Below are positions 45,930 through 55,864 of a DNA stretch of 64,000 bases, piece after piece. Source of the stretch: Protopterus annectens (taxonomy: Eukaryota; Chordata; Ceratodontiformes; Protopteridae). Every line of letters begins with the position of its first letter. Positions within the stretch are counted from its first letter, which is position 1. The notes beneath the pieces are model-generated. The model did no database searches and was not told the origin of the DNA. It saw nothing but the letters and a program-made list of their open reading frames with translations. The position numbers were made by a program, and so were the translations under genes. The stretch spans positions 1,862,818,311 through 1,862,882,310 of the forward strand of contig NC_056729.1 in assembly GCF_019279795.1 (NCBI RefSeq), written 5' to 3'.

Positions 45930-46074
45930 AGCTGAACTACTACTACTACTACTACTACTATTAAATGTAAACATTAGAAGCATTACTAACAAAATCCATG
46001 ATCTACAGGTCAACCTCTCTCAATACTCAGCAGATATATAATTCTATCTGAAACTTGGCTAAAACCTGACCATA
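45930..46074 (+). mobile_element. L2-like LINE copy 2, 5' fragment (split by PLE)
   Basis: A (CTA)n run (about 45937-45962) leads into LNVNIRSITNKIHDLQVNLS, SETWLKPDH, the first endonuclease motifs. Coding resumes at 62135 with LKPDHSNNEILSPGY. The two halves join at the duplicated taaaacctgaccata. Confidence 0.88.
46060..46074. repeat. 15-bp target-site duplication, left copy
   Basis: taaaacctgaccata, identical to 62135-62149. Lies within the L2-2 endonuclease codons LKPDH and brackets the whole PLE composite. Confidence 0.9.
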
Positions 46075-46125
46075 AAATGAAGATTCCAGGCATGTATCCA
46101 GACAAACAGAAGATGAACTGTAACA

Positions 46126-46180
46126 CAAGTTTTAGCCCTTTCATTCACTCAATTTAATCCGTGAACTTCTTCAGAAAACA
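46126..46180 (-). ncRNA. PLE hammerhead ribozyme, left arm (stem III mutated)
   Basis: On the minus strand: CTGAAGA, a TTCAC/GTGAA stem II, GAAA, then GGGC where the right-arm copy has the palindrome GCGC, then TAAAAC. Same layout as 62002-62050. The C-to-G change destroys the self-complementary stem III, so activity is unlikely. Confidence 0.6.
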
Positions 46181-46341
46181 AATATACATTCCTACCCAAG
46201 CTCCCTTAAATACTTAAAAACAGGAAATGACATCAAACAATTACAATTCTAACTAATACAAAACATATATACTTTTATACTTTTTAAACTATAATAATGT
46301 AAAAAATAAAAAAAATTTAAAATTGATTAATTAAAAAAAAA

Positions 46342-46391
<50 letters not shown>

Positions 46392-46450
46392 GTATACATT
46401 TCTTCAAATACATGTAATAATATATATGTTTAATCCATCTCAAAAATTAC

Positions 46451-47064
46451 CTATTTAATAAAAAAACATTTTAAATTAATAGAGTCATTGAGTCCTGGTA
46501 ATTTGTCAGCAGCTAGACAAAGTTGTCACAGTGTTTCTTTACACTCCAGAATGTTATTTAAATCCCCTCCAAAAACCACTTCATTAACTTTCTCTAACAC
46601 TGAAAATTCATATTTCTTAAATTCTGAACATACTGCACCATGTTTTGCCAATGAGTTAAACTTGTCTTTCTTTTTAATAGCTAAATTATGCTTGTATATC
46701 CTATATTTCAAAGCTCTTTTTGTTTTTCCTATGTAGTAATGGTTGCAGGACACACAACAAGCAATGTATACTACAAATTCTGTATTGCAATTAAAATATC
46801 CTTTGGCCCATGCTGTATAATTTAAAGGCTTCAAAGTTACAAATGAACTATTGCTAATAAATCTCCATTGTTTGCAGTTTTTGCAAGCATATGTTCCCTT
46901 CTTGATACTGACTACTCTAATGTTATCGTGGTGTTTACTGTTGTCAATTTCTAACATAGACTTTATATTAACCACCTTTCTGTATGTAAATTTAGGCATC
47001 ACACCTATTTTTGCAGCCAAATCCTTGTTACCCAACAAAACTTTCCAACTGTTTTCTATAATAA
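46451..47064 (-). pseudogene. PLE GIY-YIG endonuclease, left arm
   Basis: MLGNKDLAAKIGVMPKFTYR then CKNCKQWRF and CNTEFVVYIACCVSCNHYYI-GKTKRALKYRIYKH, the GIY-YIG motif preceded by Cys pairs likely to bind zinc, and SLAKHGAVC. A TGA replaces Trp in KETLWQLCLAADKLPG; the ancestral stop is TAG at 46451-46453. In PLEs this domain is fused to RT and nicks the target. The gene is cut by DIRS-D at 47065. Confidence 0.88.
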
Positions 47065-47250
47065 GAAGTTATGTCTTACCATAACGATCCATGTGAATTG
47101 TTCATCTCGCCTTTGTTCTTACACACTGGTTCGGAGCCGATCATCAGCTCCGAGTCGGCCGCATCACCAGCTCCGCATCTTTGAGAAAGCTCGAGGCACA
47201 GTAATATCCCATGATCCTCAGGTGTTAACCCTCAGATCTAGTTTGCTATA
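47065..47250 (-). repeat. DIRS-D 3' inverted terminal repeat
   Basis: gaagttatgtcttaccataa, then cgatccatgtgaattgttca. The reverse complement matches 53600-53782 up to 'cctcagatctagtttgc'. The first 24 or so bases are the terminal extension, absent from the right repeat. Confidence 0.9.
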
Positions 47251-47439
47251 CCAGAAGAATCCCTATTAGAACTGTGTCTAGAACACTTATAAACAGATAC
47301 TACACAGTGTCTGGAACCCTACTGTCAAGCAGAGGAGAAAAGATGCCATTACTAATGCACAATAACAAGCCAACCGTATCTAGAAAAGGCTGAAAAGGAA
47401 TCTAGTTGAATACCGTTCTCCCAGACCGCAGGATGGGGG

Positions 47440-48005
47440 ATGGAAGGGGGAATGTAAGAACAAAGGCGAGATGAACAATTCACATGGATCGTTATGGTAA
47501 GACATAACTTCTTTATGTGAAATTGTTCGATCTCGCCGTTTGTTCTTACACACGGGTAGCGTCCCTAGCTCCTTTACCCTGGGGATGGAGGGGGGGAATG
47601 TAAGAACAAAGGTGAGATGAACAATTCACATGGATCGTTATGGTAAGACATAACTTCTTAATGTGAAATTGTTCAATCTTGCCGTTTGTTCTTACACACG
47701 GGTAGCCCTAGCTCCTTTACCCGGGATGGAGGGAATGTAAGAACAAAGGCGAGATGAACAATTCACATGGATCGTTATGGTAAGACATAACTTCTTAATG
47801 TGAAATTGTTCAATCTCGCCGGTTGTTCTTACACACACGGGTAGCTTCCCTAGCTCCTTTACCCCGGGGATGGAGGGGGGGAATGTAAGAACAAAGGCGA
47901 GATGAACAATTCACATGGATCGTTATGGTAAGACATAACTTCTTAATGTGAAATTGTTTGATCTCGCCGTTTGTTCTTACACACGGGTAGCGTCCCTAGC
48001 TCCTT
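47440..48005 (-). repeat. DIRS-D ICR, four tandem copies
   Basis: The unit contains agatgaacaattcacatgga, tcgttatggtaagacataac, ttcttaatgtgaaattgttc and 'tctcgccgtttgttcttaca'. Unit starts (atgaacaatt) fall at 47471, 47617, 47754 and 47902, spacings of 146, 137 and 148 bp. The complement of the left terminus is fused to the complement of the right terminus in every unit, so each unit is itself a long near-palindrome (arms of about 36 bp). DIRS A, B and C have one copy each. Confidence 0.93.
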
Positions 48006-48018
48006 TTTCCAGGGTGGC

Positions 48019-49260
48019 TCAAGGGAGAACATTCCTGAGTACAGTGGAACCAAACGTCGCCCTGTCCCTGGAGCTCTTGTCTAGCTTATAGTGGGCGATA
48101 AAAGTATGTGGTTTTGCCCAAGTTGCCGCTGCACAAATGGTATCTAAAGGCAAATGAGCGGTATGGTCTGAAGCGGTAGCAATCGCCCTTGTAGAATGAG
48201 CTCTGGGTTTGAAAGGGAGCTGCTGTTTCGATTCAGCATATACCAAATTTATGCAATCTGAGAGCCATTTGGATAAGGTATCCTTCGTTACTGTCTGTCC
48301 TTTTCTTTGGTCAGCATATGAGACAAATAGCTGATCTGACTTTCTGTACTCTTTTGTCCTATGTATGTAAAATCTTAGTTGTCTGTGAACGTCCAACTTG
48401 TGCAATGTGTATTCTAGCTTACTGGAATGATTTTTTAAAGAAGGTAAGTAGTTCGATAGATTGATTGATGTTCTGAATCGAACAAACCTTCGGAAGGAAG
48501 GATGGATTGGTGCGCAAAGTTACTCTATCTGGATGAAAAATCATGTACGGGGGTCGGATAGATAGAGCCTGTAACTTAGAAACTCTCCTGGCGGGAGTGA
48601 TGGCAACCAGAAAAAGTGTTTTCCACGAAAGAAATTTTAACGGAGTTGTGGCTGCTGGTTCAAATGGGGGCAACATGAGTTGTGACAGCATGAGATTAAG
48701 ATTCCAAGGGGCTATTGGATTACGAAAGGGGGATGGAGGTGAAAGGTACCTTTCATGAAGGCTTTACAAAGCCTGTGGGACATAAGAGAACCATCCTCAC
48801 GGCCAATATGAAAATTGGATATAGCGGCCAGTTGAACCCTTATAGTGGATGTTGATGCTCCTTCTTGAAAAAGTGTGGTAAGGAAATCTAGTATCTTGTG
48901 TACTGGAGCCCCGAATAGATCTATACCTTCTTTGGAGGCCCAGTGCGCAAAACGGTTCCATTTGCTGTTGTACAATTTCCTTGTAGATGGTTTGTGAGAA
49001 GATACAATAATTTGTTGTACTGCAGGGGATAGTAACTCCGACCTGGCTAAGATGGGAAGCGGAGCAGCCAAGCTGTCAGTTTGAGGGACTTGAGGAAGGT
49101 GTGAGGAACTCCCGACGAATGTGTCAACAGGTCTGGCTCCGGGTCCAGTATCCATGGTTCCTCCACTTGATGAGATTGAAGGAAGGGAAACCAGATTTGT
49201 CGAGGCCAGAATGGGGCTATCAGTATTATGGTCCTGTCCAGACATTTTGCTTTCTGCAAA
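48019..49260 (-). pseudogene. DIRS-D tyrosine recombinase
   Basis: N-terminal part within the 50058-48712 frame: SSHKPSTRKLYNSKWNRFAH and VQLAAISNFHIGREDGSLMS. Then a shifted segment, 48691-48419, with the first catalytic Arg in ITPARRVSKLQAL, and a return to the first frame at 48405-48019 with AHSTRAIAT (HxxR), TWAKPHTF and AHYKLD (Tyr). Two frameshifts cancel each other. All catalytic residues are present. Confidence 0.88.
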
Positions 49261-50058
49261 AACCTGGGAATTAGTGGAACAGGAGGAAAAGTGTAAAGGA
49301 GACCCGGGCCAATCGTATACCAGTGCGTACCTGGGGACACCCCCTGGGGGGGGTAACAGGGCACAGTAGCTTCTGCATTTGGCATTCAATGGGGATGCAA
49401 ACAGGTCGCAGCAAGGCTGGTCCCATCTGCGGAAGATCTCTTCCGCCACTTGAGGTTTAAGGGACCACTCATGAGGGAACAGGATGGCTCTGCTCAACCT
49501 GTCCGCGATTACATTGGAAGTCCCTGGGATGTGCGTTGCTATCAGAAAGTGTCCAGTGGACTTTGCCCATTCCCAAATTCTGAGGGCCTCTCTGCATAAC
49601 GGGTAAGATCTGGTTCCCCCTTGCTTGTTTATGTACCAGACCACTGACATGTTGTCTGTCTGAACTGTCACTGTTCCCTGAGGTAAGGACTTGTGAAAGT
49701 GTTGCAACGCTAGAAACACTGCCCTCAGCTCTAGAACATTGATGTGCTGATTGTACTCCAAGTTGGACCATTGACCTTGGACTGTTTGTCCATGAAAGAA
49801 TCCCCCCCACCCTATCAGGGAAGCGTCCATGGTTAGAGTTGCTACCGGACTGGGTAAGACAAACAGTCGTCCTAGTGTTAGCTCTTGACTGTGTATCAAC
49901 CACAAGAGATTCTTCTTGCAAGAATTCGTGATCAAGATTTCGTGAGACAGTGGAAGTTGTAGATACGACCACTGGGCGAATAGCATCCATTGAAGAATCC
50001 TCATGTGCATCCTGCCTAAAGGAACTACAAGAAGGGAGGCTGCCATCAAGCCTAGCAC
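49047..50058 (-). pseudogene. DIRS-D RNase H and methyltransferase-like block
   Basis: LTMDASLIGWGGFFHGQTVQ (RNase H first Asp), NVLELRAVFLAL, VQTDNMSVVWYINKQGG, ATHIPGTSNVIADRLSRA, then QPCCDLFASPLNAKCRSY. Near 49330 the frame switches: the genuine continuation YTFPPVPLIPRFLQKA and IILIAPFWPRQIWFPFL is in the 49385-49047 frame, while the open frame runs into the recombinase start. An upstream frameshift near 50080 separates it from RT. Confidence 0.87.
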
Positions 50059-51115
50059 TCTTAATATTTGTCATGCAGGGACTCTCTTGTTGTGAAGAAG
50101 GAGCGAAATTTGATGCCTGAGGTCTGATACTCTTGGTGGGGGGAAGAGTAACTTGAGCCAGGGAAGTGTCTAGCTGTGCTCCTATAAATAAGATACGCTG
50201 TGACAGCGATAAGACAGATTTTCCAAAATTCACCGTTATGCCTAGTGAAGAGCAAAGACTGATGGTGTAGTCCCTGGCTTGTAGAAGACGATACTCGGTG
50301 GTGGCGGACAGGAGCCAGTCGTCTAGATAAGAAAACACATGGAATCCATTTAGTCTCAAGTGAGATGCTACTACTGCCATGCATTTGGTGAACACCCTGG
50401 GGGCTGAGGTGAAACCAAAGGGCAGAGCGCGAAACTGGAAATGACTGGCTCCCAGCTGGAAGAGCAAGTGATCTCTGGATGCCCTGGCCATCTTGATATG
50501 GTAGTATGCGTCTTTGAGATCTATAGAGCACATCCAGTCGCCCTTCTGCAGAAAAGGGAGGATTGACTGAAGCGTGACCATCCGGAAATTTTCCTTTTTC
50601 ACAAAGGTATTTAACTTGCTGAGGTCTAAAATTGGCCTCCAGTCCCCTGTTTTCTTTGGAACTAAAAAGAACCTTGAGTAAGTTCCGGATCCTATTTGGT
50701 CCGCTGGGACTGGTTGGATGACTCTGTTTTCGAGCAACCTTCCTATCTCTATGGTTGCTTGGTCTCGCAGACTGGGTGGAACGTCTGGGAGTTTTCTGGA
50801 GTTGGGTGGCATTTTTATGAAGGGGATGTTGTAGCCTCTGGTAACTATGCTTTTTACCCAGTAATCTGATGTAAGATTTAGCCAGGCCTCTGGGTATAAA
50901 GCCAAGCGACCCCCGACTGCCTCCAGAGTAGGACAGCCGGGCCTGCACTCAGGAGTGCTGGAAGGGCTTTCCAAAAAAGGTCTCTCTGTCACCCTGATTT
51001 TGTGGACCCCTCTGCCGGCTGGGCGGCGTCTTCCGTTTCTTCCCCCTCCTCTGCCTCTGGAGGGGGCGTCACTTTGGGTGTGCTGAAAAGATCCCTGAAT
51101 CTTTCGGAACCACAT
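49990..51115 (-). pseudogene. DIRS-D reverse transcriptase (core intact)
   Basis: TLEAVGGRLALYPEAW, SRFFLVPKKTGDWRPILDLS, CSIDLKDAYYHIKM (catalytic Asp), ALPFGFTSAPRVFTKCMAVV and YLDDWLLSATTEYR (YxDD), then FIGAQLDTS before a frameshift near 50080. Upstream, a 1-base loss in a G run (GRGG to GRGV, near 51010) fuses the Gag and RT frames. The RT catalytic core is undamaged. Confidence 0.9.
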
Positions 51116-53131
51116 TTTTCCTCCTCATTGCCCTTTAGGGTAGGGTCTAGATGGAACGGAAAAACGGACCCCTACGGCAGACAGGGTCTTCCCTTCTTGT
51201 TCACACCTCGTGAGAGTCTCCTTTACTTTGGGCCCAGACAAGGAGGCACCATCGAAGAGGGCGTTGGCAAAGGAAGACTTAAAGGCTTCCGCAAAGGAGC
51301 ATAAGCGCAACCAGGATTGTCTTCTCAGGGCGATCGCTGAAGCTGCCGCTCTACTCGACCCTTCGGCTGCATATGAAATCAGCCTCATGGATGAGTTGAC
51401 TATGGAATTTAGGGTGTTAAGTTGCGCTGTCACTTTCTCAGCGACAGCAGCATCTGTGTGTCCCTGGAGAGTATCTCCTAGTTCCTTAATGAGATCTCTA
51501 TGTAAACGCGTGAAATGCGTAAGGTAGTTGAGTGACTGGATGGAAAAAGTTGCCGAACTAAATATGCGCTTCCCATATCTGTCCATTGTCCTAGAATCCT
51601 TATTAGGAGGATGGACAGAGGAAGATGATTCAGACATCTCTTTCTTAGTGGCCACCACCACCACCATAGTATCTACGGGAACTCCTTTTGTAAGATAGGA
51701 TTTATCTTGGGGAGCCGTCATGTATTTGTTTGGTTTACAGGGGACTGGTTCCACTGTATCAGGTGTTTCCCAAGCCCTCCGAGCTATTAGATCCATGAGA
51801 TCGTCAAAGGGTGGAGTCACCCAGGAGGTAGAAGGTTGAGCCCCAAATGCCTTCAGTAAGACCGATTCATCCAAAGAAGGAGTAAGGGTTTGCCAGTCCC
51901 CTCTTTGCTTCAGGATTTCCAAAATGTCTGTAAACGAGACATCCTCAGAGGTGGACCGTGGGGACCCTTCTGTTTCATCTAAATCGGTATCAGAAGTGAG
52001 AGATTCCTGAGGGGAATCTATGTGCCTCCTCTTGCACAGTCATTTCCTCGGAACATCCTCATCGGGAGCTTCTGGGGATGCATCTGAAGAACCAGAGTCG
52101 CCCTGTGGGGACTTCTGAGGCATTGGGTCTCGGCGCTTTGTAGGTACCGAAGTCACAGAAGCAGAACGCGGACCTTTTGGGGAAGGAGATGAAGATACCG
52201 ATGAAGTATGTGTCTGATCAGACAAGACCTTCCTCATGATGGTAAAGGCACCGGTGCCCCGACCCGAAGATCCGACCCGATCCGAAGAAGGAGGTAGTTT
52301 CTCCGGAATCGGAACCACAGGCTCCGACACCAAGAACGGATCCGAACTGATCTGAGCCGAGGCACCGAGGGGAAGAGTCGGAACCGATATCTCGGTTTGA
52401 CTATCCCCCCCGGAACCCAGGAAAGATCTTCGGCTCTGAGACTCTCCGGCTGGTTCTGAAGGAGTCAAGGTCAACGGAGCCGATAGCACTACTGAAGGCT
52501 TCAGCACCAAGGGCTCTACAATCATCGGTTCTTCGACTCCTAACATCGATGACTCGACGGGTCTCGGAGGAGGAAGTGTTGAAGGAACTGGAATAGCTTT
52601 GAGTTTCGAAACCAGCTGGGATGAAACCTCGATCAATTTGGACAAAGCCGAGTTCTCCATAAGCTTCTGTACCACTCGGTCCACATCGGAGTCGGAAAGT
52701 GGCCTCGAAGAACGGGTCGAAGGGATCAAAGCCGTCACCGAGCGAAGGATAGCCGAAGGTGGTACCTCTGATACCGGCTCCAAGACCTGAGCCTCTTGCA
52801 GAGATAAAGTCTTGACACCCGGCACTGAAGTCATAGGAGCCGGTGTCCGAATCTGAAAAGAGGTGCTCGGAGCCGATGACTTGGGCTCCGACACTCTTGA
52901 AGACTTCAACCCCTTCAAAGACTTTGAAACCTGTTCAGCCTTGTCCAGGGCCTCCTGAAACTCGGGTTTAAGCAACCCTCTGTCAACCAACTTCCTGCGT
53001 CTTTCCAGCATGACCCTCCCACTAAAGGAATGACAGATGGAACAGTCTTCCTGCAAGTGGAGAGGGCCAAGACAGTAGACGCAGGATGAGTGGTTGTCAG
53101 TAATAGACATCTTCTGTCCGCATTGACACAT
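51116..53131 (-). pseudogene. DIRS-D Gag, one frame with a single TGA and a terminal TAG
   Basis: M at 53131. N-terminal Cys cluster CQCGQKMS and a CCHC knuckle CVYCLGPLHLQEDC, then a coiled-coil-like QEALDKAEQVSKSLKGL and a long Ser/Pro-rich region. TGA at about 52040-52042 replaces Arg of PRKRKCK seen in DIRS-B; the same frame continues to 51125 with FTDILEILKQRGDWQTL, VPVDTMVVV, NKDSRTMDRYGKRIFSSATF and LRRQSWLRLCSFAEA. A TAG replaces Lys in KGQKSGKLWF. About 668 codons, otherwise open. Likely the nucleocapsid-type structural protein. Confidence 0.87.
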
Positions 53132-53279
53132 TTTAAAACCACTTTTGGTCTTTTCTGATATTTTTAACAGAAAGGAAAAAAATCCAAGAAAAAGTACACC
53201 ACTCTTAAGAAAAAAATTCCTATAATATAATTTAAATGTAATATATATCTAAACTGTAAAACACTCACACAGCACACTA

Positions 53280-53281
<2 letters not shown>

Positions 53282-53354
<73 letters not shown>
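53282..53354. repeat. (TA)n microsatellite in the DIRS-D leader
   Basis: About 73 bp of uninterrupted TA dinucleotides, followed at 53388-53408 by a T run. It sits between the 5' terminal repeat and the Gag start. Confidence 0.97.
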
Positions 53355-53359
<5 letters not shown>

Positions 53360-53599
53360 AATAGAAAAAGTTAAAGGCAAAAAAATATTTTTTTTTTTTT
53401 TTTTTTTAAGTACTGTAAATTCTTACAGAAAAACGGCCTAAGGCCCTTACTAAGAATTTTGAAGTAACAACCTAACTAAACTAGCCTTAAACAACAACTA
53501 AATAATAAACCTATCAAACACTATAAAGAAGAGTATAAAATGTAAAAATTAGAAGTAAATGACAAGAAATATATAGTAAAAATTCTACTGGCACGAGCC

Positions 53600-53782
53600 T
53601 CTCGATGTGATCTGCTGCTAGCGGCAAACTAGATCTGAGGGTTAGCACCTGAGGATCATGGGATATTACTGTGCCTCGAGCTTTCTCGAAGAAGCGGAGC
53701 TGGTGATGCGGCCAACTCGGAGACGAGGATCGGCTCCGTACCCGTGTGTAAGAACAAACGGCGAGATTGAACAATTTCACAT
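53600..53782 (-). repeat. DIRS-D 5' inverted terminal repeat
   Basis: Mirror of 47065-47250 lacking the extension, ending 'gaacaatttcacat'. Includes gaggatcggctccg at the position of the DIRS-B hairpin, here imperfect. Confidence 0.9.
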
Positions 53783-54984
53783 TATCCCTTATAAACCACA
53801 TTTCATTAACTATGGGTAAAGGAAATGAGATATAATAATTGTTCTTAACTTCCAAATTCTCTGGAGTGGAACTTATACAAATATCCTTTGACAAAAGAAT
53901 AGGTTTAGCTATTCCCTGCCTTAAAGATATAACTTCCTGTTCTATCTTTTTAATCCACTCTACACCATATCCTCTGTGCAGGAACAATGATCTTAAAAAT
54001 GTAATTTCATTTAAAAAGATGTTATCATCTGTTGTAAGTCTACTCAGACGAATAATTTGACCTTAATTAACAAATTCCTCATACGAGCCTGACCACAAAA
54101 AGAATAAATTGTCAATAAATCTAAAATAAGATTGCACCTTACTGTAACTCTGATGTTTTACAAGGAATTTTAGCTCCCAATTTGCCATTACCAAATTGTC
54201 AAAGGCTGGTGCTACCCTCGCCCCCATAGCTACACCTGAAATCTGTTGATAGATGTTTTTCCCAAATCTAAAAAAAGTTATTGTCAAGAACAAGTTCCAT
54301 AAGGCTTCAAATGGTGTTAATCCTGGTGTTCACAAAGGCTGTGTTTTCAGTCAAATACTCTCGAAGTAAAAAAGTAAAAATAAAAAATAGCCAATTTTGG
54401 ATGTTCTACCAAAAGATAATTATAAGTGTCGTAGTTCAATTTGCCCTGACTAAACATGTCAAACAAGGCTACATCCACTTTTTGAAAGCTCTGTTTAACA
54501 TCTTTTGTATTTACTTTTTTATATGTAACACTATCATCCAACATTTCTAGCAAGGACCTATTGTATTGATTAGTGTTCATAACCACGATCTTACCACCCT
54601 TGTCTGCCTTCATTGTTCTAATGTTGGAATTTCTACATAAGTCATCTAAAGCAGTTTTTCTCCCTGATTTAAATTTTCTACATAATTGTGGAAACTGATT
54701 TTTCTCAAATCGTTTTCACATAAACTTTGAAAAACTTGAAGTATAGTGTGTAAGGGAGGGTTGAAAGTACTAGGTTTTCTGGGTTTGTTATCAGAGATTC
54801 TAATATCTGATGTTTCTATAACATCTTGCATGATGTAACTCAAATTTAATTTTCTCAAATACAACCTAAAGTCTAGCAACAACCTCCCTATATTCACTTT
54901 ATTTGTAGGTATAAAGGAGAAACCTTTTTTCAACACATTTACTGCTTCATTGGACAAAACAGTGTCAGAAAAAAAGGTTTCCCT
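53783..54984 (-). pseudogene. PLE reverse transcriptase, left arm
   Basis: Order on the minus strand: LSNEAVNVLKKGFSFIPTNK (54957 onward, near the family N-terminus), MKADKGGKIVVMNTNQYNRS (RT fingers, 54613-54347), a deletion, then QISGVAMGARVAPAFDNLVM and FRFIDNLFFLWSGS (54293-54063), where the catalytic pair is D-N instead of D-D. Continues MFLHRGYGVEWIKKIEQEVI (53987 onward) until DIRS-D interrupts it. Confidence 0.87.
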
Positions 54985-54999
54985 TTAGATGACTTATGT

Positions 55000-55864
55000 A
55001 GAAATTCCAACATTAGAAAAGGCTACTTTTTTGGCATTCCAAAAATACAAGTAAATCAGATGAACCCACCTTTTAGCCCCATCATTTCAGCCAAACATTC
55101 CAAAACTGAAAATATATCAGTTTGGCTTGATTATGCTTTAAATCCAATAGTGCAAAAATCCAAATTTTACATAAGGGACTCTTGGCATCTTTTGGAGCAG
55201 TTACGCAATTTAAATGTTTCATTAGAGTATACTGTTTTTGGTATGCTTGACATCAAATCTTTGTACTCCTCTATAAATCAAGAAGAGGGGTTAGATTACC
55301 TTAGAGAGTATTTGACTGAAAACACAGACTTTGTGAACACCAGGATTAACACCATTTGTAGCCTTATGGAACTTGTTCTTGACAATAACTTTTTTAGATT
55401 TGACAAAAACATCTATCAACAGATTTCAGGTGTTGCTATGGGGGCGAGGGTAGCACCAGCCTTTGCCAATTTGGTAATGTCAAATTGGGAGCTAAAATTC
55501 CTTGTAAAACATGAGTTACAGTAAGGTGCAATCTTATTTTAGATTTATTGACTATTTATTATTTTTGTGGACAGGCTCGTATGAGGAATTTGTTAATATG
55601 GTAAAAGATATGAACAATACCGCTATTTTTTTAGAATTTAAAGTTAGTGAGTTTGGTGAAAACATTTCATATGTGGATGTGCAATTAAGTTTAGATAAGG
55701 AAAATAACACATTCAATAACAGAATAATTAGGAAAGAAATATTTGCAAACCAATATCTATACAAGGAAAGCCTGCACCCACAACACATGAAAAAGGGAGT
55801 CGTCAAAGGTCAAATTATTCGTCTGAGTAGACTTACAACAGATTATAACATCTTTTTAAATTAA
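55000..55864 (+). pseudogene. PLE reverse transcriptase, right arm
   Basis: MNPPFSPIISAKHSKTENIS, FGMLDIKSLYSSINQEEGLD (first catalytic Asp), QISGVAMGARVAPAFANLVM, then a frame change at about 55515 to FRFIDYLLFLWTGSYEEFVN, where the second catalytic Asp is Tyr, and YVDVQLSLDKE. Open to 55864, where TAA ends it before the linker. Confidence 0.87.

Larger units (their letters stand above)
47065..53782 (-). mobile_element. DIRS-type retrotransposon D with amplified ICR
   Basis: 6.7 kb, minus strand, with inverted terminal repeats 47065-47250 and 53600-53782, a four-copy ICR array (47440-48005), recombinase, methyltransferase-like and RNase H, RT and a long Gag. Inserted in the PLE left arm: the PLE reading resumes on each side with no more than about 2 bp duplicated, as expected for recombinase-mediated integration. 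It is the best-preserved DIRS in the window. Confidence 0.94.
46075..54984 (-). mobile_element. Penelope-like element, left (minus) arm of palindrome
   Basis: Minus-strand PLE with RT, GIY-YIG endonuclease, 3' UTR with (TA)n (46349-46387) and a hammerhead, ending at 46075. Interrupted by DIRS-D (47065-53782). Its 5' end is truncated at about 54984, where an oppositely oriented copy of the same element begins. It has an internal deletion between the RT fingers and the GVAMG block (near 54350). Confidence 0.9.

Noticed and set aside
53282-53354. (TA)n tract as a replication origin or promoter
   Set aside because: Plain dinucleotide expansion in a retrotransposon leader; similar tracts occur at 10670 and 46349.
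47065-53782. DIRS elements as LTR retrotransposons
   Set aside because: The terminal repeats are inverted, a tyrosine recombinase replaces the integrase and an ICR is present.
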